Below the pieces are notes generated by a model. It was given only the letters and a program-made list of their open reading frames with translations, did not search any database and was not told the origin of the DNA. From contig NZ_CP128362.1 of the NCBI RefSeq assembly GCF_034274695.1, positions 8,124,501 through 8,188,500 on the forward strand: DNA of 64,000 nucleotides, read 5' to 3'. The translations under genes and the position numbers were made by a program. Source of the DNA: Chitinophaga sp. LS1. GTDB lineage: Bacteria; Bacteroidota; Bacteroidia; Chitinophagales; Chitinophagaceae. Position 1 is the stretch's first letter. Every line of letters begins with the position of its first letter. This document shows, piece by piece, positions 37,539-45,964 of the stretch.

Positions 37539-37967
37539 TTATTGCAATTGAGCTCCAGTCCTAAGTTTCAGCATACTTCCCATCGTTAAAAAAGCTTTTT
37601 TATTAGCTTCATAAATCCGTTGGTTTGCGTGTTCCGGATCTGTTTTACGCACATTGGCCTCCCATTCCCGATTACTAGATACTGCTCTACCAATAGTAAA
37701 TGGATCTACCTCTAACCCATCAACGTCCAGACACAAAATAGGACTATTACTTGCAAATTGATAAGGTGTATACCACGGATAATCATTTGTTAATGGATCC
37801 ACACTCAAAAACCTCCCCACCCTCGGATCATACACCCTCATCCCATAATCCTGCTCATTCCCCTCTCCTTTCACCTCATTATCATTCTCCTTCCCATTAA
37901 AACCATAACGATACTTACTGCTATCAAAACTCCTACCCAGTATTTGTGAACCAAAAGGATAGTAATC
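37539..37967 (-). pseudogene. RHS core end with short C-terminus, split by IS21
   Basis: Encodes DYYPFGSQILGRSF then YGFNGKENDNEVKGEGNEQD, RVYDPRVGRFLSVDPLTND and YQFASNSPILCLDVDG, then only about 70 variable residues (ending LKLRTGAQLQ), too short for most toxins. Its 5' side is cut by the IS21 element at 37968. The missing codons reappear at 40676-40715 and rejoin as ADIISSQDYYPFGSQ if the element and one 5-bp target copy are removed. An open frame continues into the IS end but is not meaningful. Confidence 0.85.
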
Positions 37968-38090
37968 TGTAATCGGCAGATAACAATGCAGAGTTTTCGG
38001 CAGATATAAATACAGAGTTTTCGGCAACAATGGTACATTATTTTCGGCAGCAATGATACCTAAAAAACGGCAGCAATACTGCAGAGTGAG
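37968..38090. repeat. IS21 left-end repeats
   Basis: At least four copies of a CGGCAG/A-CAATG motif (about 37974, 38000, 38022, 38046, 38077), with matching inverted copies at 40561-40668. These are probable IstA binding sites. Confidence 0.75.
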
Positions 38091-38103
38091 GTAAATGTAT
38101 TAT

Positions 38104-38862
38104 TTATTTGTTTGTAAGCTCAAAAATTGTTTTCCTATTTTCCAGTCTGAAGCTTTTTCCTGTTAGATTTATTACTTCACACTGGAATAATAATCTGTCC
38201 AGTAAGGCGGTTGCCAGTACCTCATCATTGAGCATAGTAGCCCATTCTGCGGGGTTCTTATTGGTAGTGATGATAAAGGCTGTTTTTTCATAGGTACTGT
38301 TGAAAAAATTAAAAAATGAGACAGCATGATTTTTTTCAATAGGAAACGACATCAGGTCATCTATAACGATTAAATGGGCTTTGGATAATCTCTTATATTC
38401 AATCTTAGCGGAAGCAGAAAAATCTTTCATTTTGAACATGTTGATAAGTCCCTCCATATCCCTGAAGTAGGCTTTGTATCCCTTTTGCACCGCATCTGCA
38501 CAAAGACCTGCGGCCAGCATGGATTTACCCGTTCCAGAGGGCCCCGTAAGAAGAATATTATAAACCTGATCAAGCCAGTTAAGCTCTCTAAGCTGATTTA
38601 AGCGAGCCTTAGACAATCCGCTATCATTCTTGCACTGGAACAGGTTTAAGTCGCTGGATCGGGGTAATTGTGCTGTTTTAAGACGTTTTTGAGTATCATT
38701 ATAATCGCGGTGTACCGCTTCGGTTTTTAACAGGTTAACGGTGTATTCCAGATAACCAATACCAGCTGCTTCCGCAGCTGATACCAGTTGATCGATTTGG
38801 TTATAAATCCCGCCCAACCTAAACTGGTGGCAATACTGTTTAATTGTTTGTTTCTTTTCCAT
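38104..38862 (-). CDS. istB: IS21 helper ATPase IstB
   Basis: 252 residues. Walker A GPSGTGKS (107-114), Walker B HLIVIDDL (163-170), then the sensor region FIITTNKNPAEWATML and the typical C-terminus DRLLFQCEVINLTGKSFRLE. AAA+ helper ATPase that directs IS21 transposition. It starts 60 bases after istA in the same strand. Full length. Confidence 0.95.
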   Translation of the reverse strand: MEKKQTIKQYCHQFRLGGIYNQIDQLVSAAEAAGIGYLEYTVNLLKTEAVHRDYNDTQKRLKTAQLPRSSDLNLFQCKNDSGLSKARLNQLRELNWLDQVYNILLTGPSGTGKSMLAAGLCADAVQKGYKAYFRDMEGLINMFKMKDFSASAKIEYKRLSKAHLIVIDDLMSFPIEKNHAVSFFNFFNSTYEKTAFIITTNKNPAEWATMLNDEVLATALLDRLLFQCEVINLTGKSFRLENRKTIFELTNK

Positions 38863-38922
38863 GATTGATTTTTATTTTGTGTATACATAAAATATGCTTG
38901 CGTAAGTCGTCCGGACAGAGAT

Positions 38923-40497
38923 TCAAGATTGTTTGCTAAAAAGATCTATGTAATCTTCGATTGAACTTTTAGCAGGTTCTGCTAAAGCTACAGGGGGTAA
39001 TTCTCCATTTAATGGATTCATCTGGATAGACTGATAATTAAGGATGGATGTTGCTCTTCTTACTTTCAACTGCTGTTCTACGATAGATTTGAAGTCGTTG
39101 GCACTTTGAATATTATTGTTCAAACAATATGTCAATGCTTCGCCAACACTCACTTTGTCCGAAATATCAATAGTGTCCCTGAACAACAGCACCTGGTCTC
39201 TTATATAACGTGGTTTCACTTCTCGTATGGTCTCTAAAAATTGTCTACCCCGATTTGCATCGTCTTCCAAAAAACCGCAGACTTCATTAATCAACTTGTC
39301 AATCTTAACGGTTTTATCTCTTCTGTGGTCAGTATTTAGTACTTTCTGTCCTTTGCCAACAGCGATCATATGTTTGCATAATATATCCCCCTGTAAGTTG
39401 GATATAATCAGGTAAATATGCATATCAACACCCACTACTACGGCAGTTCCTTTTCCTTTAAAAGTACCCAGTGGTAACGAATAAAAATTACTTTTATAAG
39501 AGATGGTGTTATCCTTACGGACCATGTAAATTTCAGGACTGGTAGTTTGTATAAACTCTGGTAAAGCGCTCAGGTATGGTTGTTCTTTCAGCCATTCTTC
39601 ATTAGGAAGTAACTTTGTTGTTCCATGAGGCATATTGTTTCCTGTGCGGTTTAGCCACTGTAAAGCCTCTTCATTTAAATTTTCTATATCGATAAAGCAT
39701 CTGTTATACAGAAAATTTCTTTTAACGTATTTGACAACGCTTTCAATTTTCCCCTTACTTTCCGGGTCGGATTTTCGACAGAAATGTAGCTCAAAAGGTC
39801 TTTCTCTGGTATATGCCCGGAATGCATCTGTAAGAAGGATATCTCCTATGTTTTCATCTGCTATGAAGACCTTATCCTGATCGTAGACTAGTTGTTCCGG
39901 GATGCCCTTAAAGAAGGAAAATGCCTGTTCATGGCCCATAATAGCCAATTCAGTCGTGAAAGGCCTACCAATAAACCAGATATATTTATAACGGGATCGG
40001 GATAGTTGAATGGCGATAAAATATATCTTTACCCTTTTACCAGTTCCATTGCGGAGATTATATTCTCCAAAGTCAGCCTGGGCCTGCTTCCCATAAGGAG
40101 ACTCTTCCAACATTTCATATTCTCTAAGCGGTTTGATATAAGGCAGATTATATTTGCGACGTACCCACATTACAAAATCAAACATGGTCCTAATGGCTGT
40201 CTTAGGAAACTCAGGGAAGTTCTCTTTGAGCCAGTCATGCATTTGAGCGGATGATGTATCCTGGTATTTCTCCAGCTTTTCCCTAACAAAAGATTCGTAA
40301 ACAGACAATCCTCTTTGACGTTGTGCTCTTTTCTCTATAAACAGGTTGTATTCTTCCAGGGTCATGGACAGATAAGACTTTACCGTCCGCCAGTTAATAC
40401 CAATAGTACTGCTAATTTTGGCTATTGAAAAGCCTTGTTCGTGTAGTTCTTTAATACTCTGATACATCATAATTTTCTTTAAATAAGCATTCATCAT
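38923..40497 (-). CDS. istA: IS21 transposase IstA
   Basis: 524 residues. N-terminal HTH (SIKELHEQGFSIAKISSTIG, 14-33). The DDE catalytic triad is visible: D142 in QAQADFGEYN, D206 in QLVYDQDKV and E252 in SKGKIESVV. C-terminal beta-barrel and tail (YSLPLGTFKGKGTAVVVGVD). Complete. It moves the element by replicative or circle-based transposition with IstB. Confidence 0.95.
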   Translation of the reverse strand: MMNAYLKKIMMYQSIKELHEQGFSIAKISSTIGINWRTVKSYLSMTLEEYNLFIEKRAQRQRGLSVYESFVREKLEKYQDTSSAQMHDWLKENFPEFPKTAIRTMFDFVMWVRRKYNLPYIKPLREYEMLEESPYGKQAQADFGEYNLRNGTGKRVKIYFIAIQLSRSRYKYIWFIGRPFTTELAIMGHEQAFSFFKGIPEQLVYDQDKVFIADENIGDILLTDAFRAYTRERPFELHFCRKSDPESKGKIESVVKYVKRNFLYNRCFIDIENLNEEALQWLNRTGNNMPHGTTKLLPNEEWLKEQPYLSALPEFIQTTSPEIYMVRKDNTISYKSNFYSLPLGTFKGKGTAVVVGVDMHIYLIISNLQGDILCKHMIAVGKGQKVLNTDHRRDKTVKIDKLINEVCGFLEDDANRGRQFLETIREVKPRYIRDQVLLFRDTIDISDKVSVGEALTYCLNNNIQSANDFKSIVEQQLKVRRATSILNYQSIQMNPLNGELPPVALAEPAKSSIEDYIDLFSKQS

Positions 40498-40721
40498 GAC
40501 AGGAAACTTAAGTTCCCTGCTAATGTGGCATTCTTCTCCGGGAAGGATGAGAAAACCTCTGCATTATTGCTGCCGAAAATTATGTATCGTTGTTGCCGTT
40601 TCTTCGGCAGCATTGCTGCCGAAAACTCTGCAGGCTTATTCGCCGAAAATTGTGTAGTTGTAATTGCCGATTACATAATCCTGAGAAGAAATAATATCCG
40701 CCTCAGAATTACTTCTGAAAC

Positions 40722-41027
40722 TTATTCCAATAAATAAATTCTCTTGAGTTTGCTTATGCCTTCAATGATTTGATTTTTAACAATATCAATGTCCACACCA
40801 TTCATTTCTTTGAAATAATGCGATTTTGCATCAAAATATTCATCGACCATATTTATGAATATGTCATTGGCCAATTCATTATCAATAAATGATTCAATTT
40901 CAAGCTCTATATCTTTATCTATAAATGATTCAGGAGAATTAACAAAAAAGCCATAATTCTTATCGTCCTCATTTAAGGCTCTTGTCAGTGCCGGTAAATA
41001 TATACTATAAAAAAATCTTATATCCAT
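40722..41027 (-). CDS. Putative immunity protein, unknown family
   Basis: 101 residues, strongly acidic and helical (FIDKDIELEIESFIDNELAN). It begins 13 bases after the stop of a decayed RHS toxin domain (41040), the standard toxin-immunity order in this array. No named family recognised. The frame is intact although its toxin is truncated, so it may still protect against kin carrying the same toxin. Confidence 0.6.
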   Translation of the reverse strand: MDIRFFYSIYLPALTRALNEDDKNYGFFVNSPESFIDKDIELEIESFIDNELANDIFINMVDEYFDAKSHYFKEMNGVDIDIVKNQIIEGISKLKRIYLLE

Positions 41028-41039
41028 TTTTTTTAAATT

Positions 41040-41355
41040 TTACCATATTCTAATACTATCTTTATCCAATTCCCATGGCCTATGAAAGCGTAAATTATTT
41101 CCTTTACCAACATGATAGTGAGGCACGGGAATTTTATTCCTTTTAATAAAGTTTGAAATTGTTAAAGTTCTGCTAGGCTTTGAAGGATATGACAATGGAT
41201 GTACGTCAAATCTAGGTTTTGCTCCATAACCAGGACGTGAAGAAATAGAAAATCCATTAATTCCACCTCCTTCTCCACGAAGCCAATTAAAATTCAGTCC
41301 ATTAGGATTTGCCCAAAACTTAAACCTTCTTAAATATTTAGGGCCTGCTGAATAA
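41040..41355 (-). pseudogene. RHS toxin C-terminal remnant (no start)
   Basis: Open frame without a start: AGPKYLRRFKFWANPNGL, FNWLRGEGGGINGFSISSRP, RFDVHPLSYPSKPSRTLTIS, VPHYHVGKGNNLRFHRPWEL, stop TAA 41040-41042. HYHVGKG...HRPWE looks like a toxin active-site region with several His. The upstream side is cut at GGGCCTGCTGAATAA (41341-41355), which is nearly the same as the IS4-type end at 45521-45535. Nuclease activity is a guess. Confidence 0.7.
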
Positions 41356-41365
41356 GTTCCCGATC

Positions 41366-41583
41366 AATTATATTTCATTTTAACACCACATGACTATTTA
41401 TCATTCATAATGTCTTATATATCGGGGTATAAATTGTGCATCGGGTCTATTCAATTCACTATTATGGTCAAATAACTTTCCTTTCCGATGAATCTATCAA
41501 AATAACTAAACGGTTCCTTTTCCCTAAAAAAAGAAAAAAGGAACCGTTTAATAGTTTTGTTGACTTTCTGGTCAACCCTTCAG
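41366..41583. other. Short non-coding stretch with terminator
   Basis: Holds a hairpin (41508-41550: AAACGGTTCC/GGAACCGTTT with A/T-rich loop) that terminates the decayed immunity gene upstream on the minus strand. The rest resembles nothing I recognise. Confidence 0.55.
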
Positions 41584-41909
41584 CTATTTGGGCTCCCTAA
41601 TCTTCTTCAAGGCTTTATCTAATAATTTATAATCATCTGGAGAAATTTTTCCATCAACTACCTTGTCTGTCCATTTTCCGTAAACTTCTTTACAAATTGA
41701 AAACCTTCTGGCGTCAAATCAGACGCCATTATTTGGGTATCATCAGTAACCTCCTGATTAGCTACAAGAATTGGATTAATTAACAATCCATTTGCAAACA
41801 TGTAATCAATAATACTTCGGAAATACTTATAAATTATGGTACTATCAAACTCATAATTTCCAGGCTTCTGAGTGTGCCAACTAGCTTTATCAATTGGAAA
41901 ATCTTTCAT
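41584..41909 (-). pseudogene. Decayed duplicate of the immunity gene at 45632
   Basis: The first 72 codons match the gene at 45632-45964 closely (DKASWHTQKPGNYEFDSTII, NQEVTDDTQIMASDLTPEGF). Then a one-base loss in an A-run (plus strand TTT, about 41689-41691) shifts the frame, after which EVYGKWTDKVV, SPDDYKLLDKALKKIREPK continues to the stop at 41584-41586. It overlaps the toxin relic by one base (TAATG). Confidence 0.85.
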
Positions 41910-41984
41910 TATTTACGTCTACTAAATTGTGTTACAATATCTTGAACCGGATATAATATACCTTTTTTACCAGGTGCTTTAATA
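41909..41984 (-). pseudogene. Last codons of a nuclease toxin (duplicate of 45964)
   Basis: APGKKGILYPVQDIVTQFSRRK is identical to the end of the toxin at 45964, and then homology stops abruptly at 41984. The remainder of the toxin and core are gone. Confidence 0.85.
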
Positions 41985-42142
41985 CCGCTACACTCAGCAG
42001 TCCGTCCTTCTCAGCTCTCATTGATGGTCTGCGCCGTACTCACTCCATCTCATACCGAAAAGAATTATTATACTGTTTGTAGAACATCGGTATCATAAAT
42101 GGGATTCGTGATCGCAATACCTAATTTACGATTTATTAACTA
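41985..42142. other. Unassigned junction sequence
   Basis: About 160 bases between two relic cassettes with a base composition unlike its neighbours (G/C-richer up to 42060). Possibly the edge of a lost insertion element; no motif recognised. Confidence 0.4.
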
Positions 42143-42526
42143 TCAAATATTTAGTAACTGTTTATCATACCAAACATCCTCATATTGTTTATCATCAAAT
42201 AAAAATCGCCAACCAGGAGGTAGGCCCAAATAATGCAATGCTTGAGGGCATAATTCAACTAAATGACTGATATGCATAGGTTTAAAAAAGTCATTCGCCT
42301 CAGAATAATTCACTCCGGCCCCAATATACCAATTTGCAGATCTGCCTGATTCAACAGGATGTCTTAAACCATTGACAGGCATGGAATTCCCTCCCTTAAA
42401 CGTTTCAATAGCAACTCCAATTAATTTTCCAAGAGGAGAAGCCAAATATGCAGTACCGTATCGATTACATACCATCTTTTGCTTAACTATAATTTCTTCC
42501 TCTAATTTACGGAGCTTGCTGTCCAT
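42143..42526 (-). CDS. Imm33-like immunity protein
   Basis: About 127 residues from ATG 42526 (MDSKLRKLEE); ATG 42556 in frame would overlap the toxin end more. The C-terminal half carries the pattern ANWYIGAGVNYSEANDFFKP, HISHLVELCPQALHYLGLPP, GWRFLFDDKQYEDVWYD, which fits the Imm33/DUF2185-like immunity family as I know it. It overlaps the 3' end of an HNH-like toxin relic (stop 42507), as expected for a coupled pair. Frame intact although the toxin is broken. Confidence 0.7.
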   Translation of the reverse strand: MDSKLRKLEEEIIVKQKMVCNRYGTAYLASPLGKLIGVAIETFKGGNSMPVNGLRHPVESGRSANWYIGAGVNYSEANDFFKPMHISHLVELCPQALHYLGLPPGWRFLFDDKQYEDVWYDKQLLNI

Positions 42527-42820
42527 TTTGTATATTTTGTTGATTTCTAATTTCATTATTTACTGTCCTTGTAATTGATCGCAATGTTACACCTTGAGCA
42601 CTAGAACAAGTGTGGCATTGGGACTGAACTGCATCTAGTGATAGCATGTGCCCTCTATCAATTGAGCCCGTGGTCATATATTCTATAGAAATTGGTTGAA
42701 TATGATCTGCCACAAATGGTCCCTGGGTGGTTCAACAAGTAACACAACTTGCACCTGGTTGATTTACAGACCTACGTGGTGCTACATTCGTTGCGTTAGC
42801 AGCTCTTCTATGGAGTAAAC
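42507..42820 (-). pseudogene. HNH-like RHS toxin remnant with internal stop
   Basis: Reads RAANATNVAPRRSVNQPGAS, CVTC, stop (TGA 42732-42734), then GPFVADHIQPISIEYMTTGS, MLSLDAVQSQCHTC, ending NGQQAP at 42507. Paired CxxC motifs (CVTC, CHTC) and DHI(Q)P are what an HNH/zinc-type nuclease toxin shows. The nonsense codon and the loss of the upstream part mean it is dead. Confidence 0.75.
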
Positions 42821-43006
42821 GCTACCTATGATAAAGAGATGCTTAAAAGACTCGATGAACTCGAAGAACTTCCCATGGAAGAAAAACAACGCATCTTCCA
42901 TTACATGGACCTCACTATTCGAGACTATAAAACTAAAAAAACTATACTCCCCATAAGCAGTAAACCCCAGCCATCGGTTGGGGTTTACTGCTTATGGGGA
43001 GTATAA
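42803..43006 (+). pseudogene. C-terminal remnant of an XRE-family regulator
   Basis: Plus-strand frame LFYGVNATYDKEMLKRLDEL, EELPMEEKQRIFHYMDLTIR, DYKTKK matches the C-terminal linker of Bacteroidota XRE regulators (LLYG ... LP..EK..IF..MD..IRD.K). The HTH part is missing and the end runs through a hairpin. A non-RHS gene once stood here on the opposite strand. Confidence 0.6.
42944..43004 (-). terminator. 26-bp perfect inverted repeat, terminator-like
   Basis: ATACTCCCCATAAGCAGT... and its exact inverted copy, loop of 9 bases. On the minus strand it is followed by GTTTTTTTAG, so it can end transcripts from the cassettes at 43141-44568. Confidence 0.8.
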
Positions 43007-43007
43007 T

Positions 43008-43095
43008 TCACTCTAAACTTTCAAGATGATCATTAAATTCTTCCAACATTCCAAAAGGATAATAATCCTTTGCGCTCAACGCCTCCGCCTTGCAA
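43008..43095 (-). pseudogene. Tiny RHS core relic (DYYPFG)
   Basis: Frame KAEALSAKDYYPFGMLEE, then FNDHLESLE and stop TGA at 43008-43010. It preserves the conserved DYYPFG of the RHS core and nothing else. Confidence 0.75.
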
Positions 43096-43140
43096 TGATT
43101 GATCAGCGCATGCTAACTCATGGCTGTTAACCGGTGCAGT

Positions 43141-43827
43141 TTATGCTGTGAGTTCCGAACTCTTTAATTTTATTATTTTCTTTTCTTGCTTATTAGCTTT
43201 TACCTGCTTTAGAAATCCCTCTCGATTATTTACTATTTTTTGTAGCCCTTGAAGCCAGTTGCCGGGTTTGCCAAATTTCCATTCAAATAAATCTGGCCTC
43301 CAATTTTGGAATGATTTATTCACTTCTTCCAAAACCTTTTTTATTGAAACCATATCATTAATATACAGTGCTGCAAAAATTTTTGCTTCCAATAGTTTTG
43401 CTTGCTGAACAGGGCTTGATTTTATTAGTATATATGAAAATTGGTTATTAATTGCGTCAAACAAATTTGACAAAGACACATCTCTGTCAAATGAAATTGG
43501 TATTTGTTTTATAGCACACTCTACTGCTTCTCGATAAAAGACACTATGCTTGATATATGGAATGTTAAACTGAAGCCCTCGCTTATTTTTTATTTCTTGA
43601 AGTATAATAGACTCTTCCAGACATTCTTTTTCGTTGGATTTCCATAAAGGATAGCAAACAAAGTATGGTCTATAATCATCGGCTCTTGGAAGTTTAAAAA
43701 TCTCTACACCAGTTACAAATGGTCCAATCACCTTATACAATTTATTCTGCGCATATGGCGATAACCCCTGAAATTCTTTGGACCAATCATTTAAAATATC
43801 TTTCTTTATGCTATTTGATATTGTCAT
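43141..43827 (-). CDS. Immunity protein partner of the 43824 toxin, unknown family
   Basis: 228 residues, start ATG overlapping the toxin stop (ATGA, 43827-43824), so the two are translationally coupled. It contains DLFEWKFGKPGNWLQGLQKI and RGLQFNIPYIKHS, which resemble toxin segments YDWKFGYPG and RGLQFKVPF; this could be partial mimicry or chance. No named family recognised. The immunity role follows from position. Confidence 0.6.
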   Translation of the reverse strand: MTISNSIKKDILNDWSKEFQGLSPYAQNKLYKVIGPFVTGVEIFKLPRADDYRPYFVCYPLWKSNEKECLEESIILQEIKNKRGLQFNIPYIKHSVFYREAVECAIKQIPISFDRDVSLSNLFDAINNQFSYILIKSSPVQQAKLLEAKIFAALYINDMVSIKKVLEEVNKSFQNWRPDLFEWKFGKPGNWLQGLQKIVNNREGFLKQVKANKQEKKIIKLKSSELTA

Positions 43828-44568
43828 GGTTTTACTATTTGTGTTGGTAATCCAAAATTCCTTTGATATTTAAGCATTTGTTGTGTCATATTTAGCTGAG
43901 CGGGGGGCATTCCTGGATAACCAAACTTCCAGTCATAAATAATTCCATTTGCATTATCAAGAACATCTAAAACGCCTCGATTACCAAGGCCATTATTAAA
44001 TGGTACTTTAAATTGAAGCCCTCTATCGCCAAAGATGTTTTGATATCTTTCCAAAAGAGCTGTAGCATATTCATGTTTTGCTGTTCCTGCAAATCTTCCG
44101 GTACCAACAATCGCAGCTTCTGCTTTAGTCGCCGCCTTTTGGACTAAATCAGCATTTGTAAGTGCATTACTCGCTACCCCCTCCAATACTGGCCTAGCTG
44201 TAGCCCGAAGGCCAGACACCATCTTAAGTACAGGTGGCAAAGGTACGAAATAAGATTCCAGTGGGAAATATTCGGCTGTACCAGGGTAAGCATTTCAATG
44301 ATGAGTTTTTCGCTGCATAAATATACATTTCCTTTACTGTCTACTCCATGAACAGCCCAGTAAGCTGCACCGCGATCATAGGAATCATTTCCAATAACAG
44401 AACCTGTTTCAGGATTTCCATTCTCTCTAAAGTACTGATTCCTGTTTTGAGCGGTATACTCATCCCGTTCTTTGTAAGCGTAAGTATAGTTAACGTGTAT
44501 ATTCTTCTTAGACCCTAAACTATAGGCTATACCTCCTGTTTCTTCTGCAAATGCTCTTGCACCTTGTC
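43824..44568 (-). pseudogene. RHS toxin domain with PD-(D/E)xK-like motifs, frameshifted
   Basis: The 5' part (44568 to about 44296) reads ARAFAEETGGIAYSLGSKKN, YAYKERDEYTAQNRNQYFRE, AAYWAVHGVDSKGNVYLCSE. One A is missing at an A-run (plus strand TTT 44293-44295), after which AYPGTAEYFPLESYFVPLPP and the toxin HEYATALLERYQNIFGDRG, RGVLDVLDNANGIIYDWKFG continue to 43824. LDV ... YDWKFG fits a D...DxK nuclease core. The upstream RHS core is gone, replaced by an IS701-derived repeat. Confidence 0.7.
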
Positions 44569-44947
44569 TGGAACAAATACGTAAAAGGAATGAGCAGAGA
44601 GGATTAGAAAAGATTCAAAAGGACTCACCTAACTTGTCAATGCAAATTACAAATTAGGCCGGTTGTTTTAAAAACAACCGACCTAACATATTAATGCATT
44701 CAAATGATAACTGGTATTCTATCAACGACTTTTAATAACCGCTCTAACTCAACAATATATTGTTCATTCTTCGTCCTTTCTATCCCTTCCCTATGCAGCA
44801 TAATTAATTCGGAGTTATTGCTTTTCCCCAGCATTTTTGCTATTATTATTCCGCGAATATGCCTCTCTGGATAAAGCCAACAATGAACTGAACTTTTATC
44901 TAAATTGGTATTGAAGATCTCATCTAATGACTGCCAATTAGCAAACC
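44569..44947. repeat. Direct repeat D1, copy 1 (IS701 end plus immunity 3' end)
   Basis: From GGAACAAATACGTAAAAGG to GCCAATTAGCAAACC this matches 52882-53255 at about 94 %. It includes the 3' end of an IS701 transposase, a terminator hairpin (GGCCGGTTGTTTT/AAAACAACCGACC) and, on the minus strand at 44700-44947, the last 80 or so codons of an immunity gene like that at 53008. It is cut at 44947 by an IS4-type remnant. Confidence 0.85.
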
Positions 44948-45535
44948 ATAATATATTGCTCCTTTAATACGCCAATGGCCTTCTTTTTCTTCGTTTTATC
45001 TATTAGCACTTTGCTCACATGGAATACAGCATTGTCTTTTATTCGGTTAACGAACCATACTTTTGGGCTAGTCCATTTGGCAAAATGTTGATATATATTG
45101 TATGCTTTGTCAAAAACTATCCAACTGCCAGCTTTCAGCTTCAGATGATACAGGAACTTGCGGTCATGTTCCTTAGCGGGTGTTATCCGCAGGAATTCAG
45201 TAACCCCACTAAATGCATCCATCATCGCATGTACCTTTATACCTCCTTTTTTCCTCGAACCATCTAATCTGTTACGGCCGACTCCTTGTAGTATCTCACT
45301 AAACAAAGAAATCGTTGTACTGTCAATGATCTTCAGGTTCCTAATACTTAGTCCTTTCAGGCGGCTGTCCGATATAAATGAATGATATTTCTTCAGCAAG
45401 CTTGTTTTGCAGGTGTGTATCGTATCATGGCTGCATGGGTTTGGAAAAAAACCTTCAATATATAAGCACTTTTATAACAAAAAGTACGCCATATAATATT
45501 GATTAACAGTATTTTAATGATTATTCAGCAGACCC
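44938..45535 (-). pseudogene. IS4-type transposase fragment
   Basis: Frame of 153 codons: KKYHSFISDSRLKGLSIRNL, KIIDSTTISLFSEILQGVG, GGIKVHAMMDAFSGVTEFLR, AKEHDRKFL, SWIVFDKAYN. The first Asp (IDSTTI) and second Asp (FDKAYN) of a DDE transposase are visible, but the Glu part and N-terminus are missing. The 5' end runs to an IS-like terminus TTATTCAGCAGACCC (45521-45535); the same end, inverted, is at 41341. The other side is fused to repeat D1. Confidence 0.8.
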
Positions 45536-45550
45536 TAATTAAACTCTCAA

Positions 45551-45605
45551 AACTATTAAACGATCCCTTATTATATTTTAGGGAAAAGGGTCCGGTTAAT
45601 AGTTT
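45551..45605 (-). terminator. Terminator of the immunity gene
   Basis: Imperfect stem AACTATTAAACGATCCCTT/AAGGGTCCGGTTAATAGTT (three mismatches); U-rich on the minus side. A better version sits at 41508 after the duplicate gene. Confidence 0.6.
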
Positions 45606-45631
45606 TGTTGACTTTCAGGTGAGCCCTTCAG

Positions 45632-45964
45632 CTATTTGGGCTCCCTAATCTTTTTCAAGGCTTTATCTAATAATTTATAATCATCCGGAGATTTTTTTCC
45701 TTCAACCACCATGTCTATCCATTTTGATTTTCCGTAAACAACCTTTATAAATTCGTAACCTTCTTCCGTCAAATCGGAGGCCATTATTTGGGTATCATCT
45801 GTAACCTCCTGATCAGCTGCAAGTATTGGATTATTTAACAATCCATTTGCTGTCAAGTAATCAATAAGACTTCGCAAATATTTATAAATTCTGGTCTTAT
45901 CAAACTCATAATTTCTAGGCCTCTGAGTGTGCCAACTAGCTTTATCGATTATATAATCTTTCAT
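45632..45964 (-). CDS. Immunity protein of the 45964 nuclease toxin
   Basis: 110 residues. DKASWHTQRPRNYEFDKTRI, LIDYLTANGLLNNPILAADQ, EVTDDTQIMASDLTEEGYEF, PDDYKLLDKALKKIREPK. Starts at ATG overlapping the toxin stop by one base (TAATG). The fold looks alpha/beta; no Pfam family recognised. A decayed copy lies at 41584. Intact here, so it probably neutralises the toxin in its own cytoplasm. Confidence 0.7.
   Translation of the reverse strand: MKDYIIDKASWHTQRPRNYEFDKTRIYKYLRSLIDYLTANGLLNNPILAADQEVTDDTQIMASDLTEEGYEFIKVVYGKSKWIDMVVEGKKSPDDYKLLDKALKKIREPK

Larger units (their letters stand above)
37968..40675 (-). mobile_element. IS21-family insertion sequence, complete
   Basis: 2,708 bp. Ends are inverted TGTAATCGGCA (37968-37978 and 40665-40675). 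Internal repeats of the type TTTTCGGCARcAATG occur several times at each end, as IS21 transposases use. It holds istA and istB on the minus strand. The flanks show a 5-bp target duplication TAATC at 37963-37967 and 40676-40680. Both genes are open, so it may still be mobile. Confidence 0.92.

Noticed and set aside
37968..38053. Short open frames extending the RHS relic into the IS21 end (LPKTLYLYLPKTL)
   Set aside because: They are translations of the IS21 terminal repeats, not RHS sequence.
42944..43004. The 26-bp inverted repeat as a MITE or attachment site
   Set aside because: No target duplication or second copy seen; a T7 run on one side fits a terminator better.
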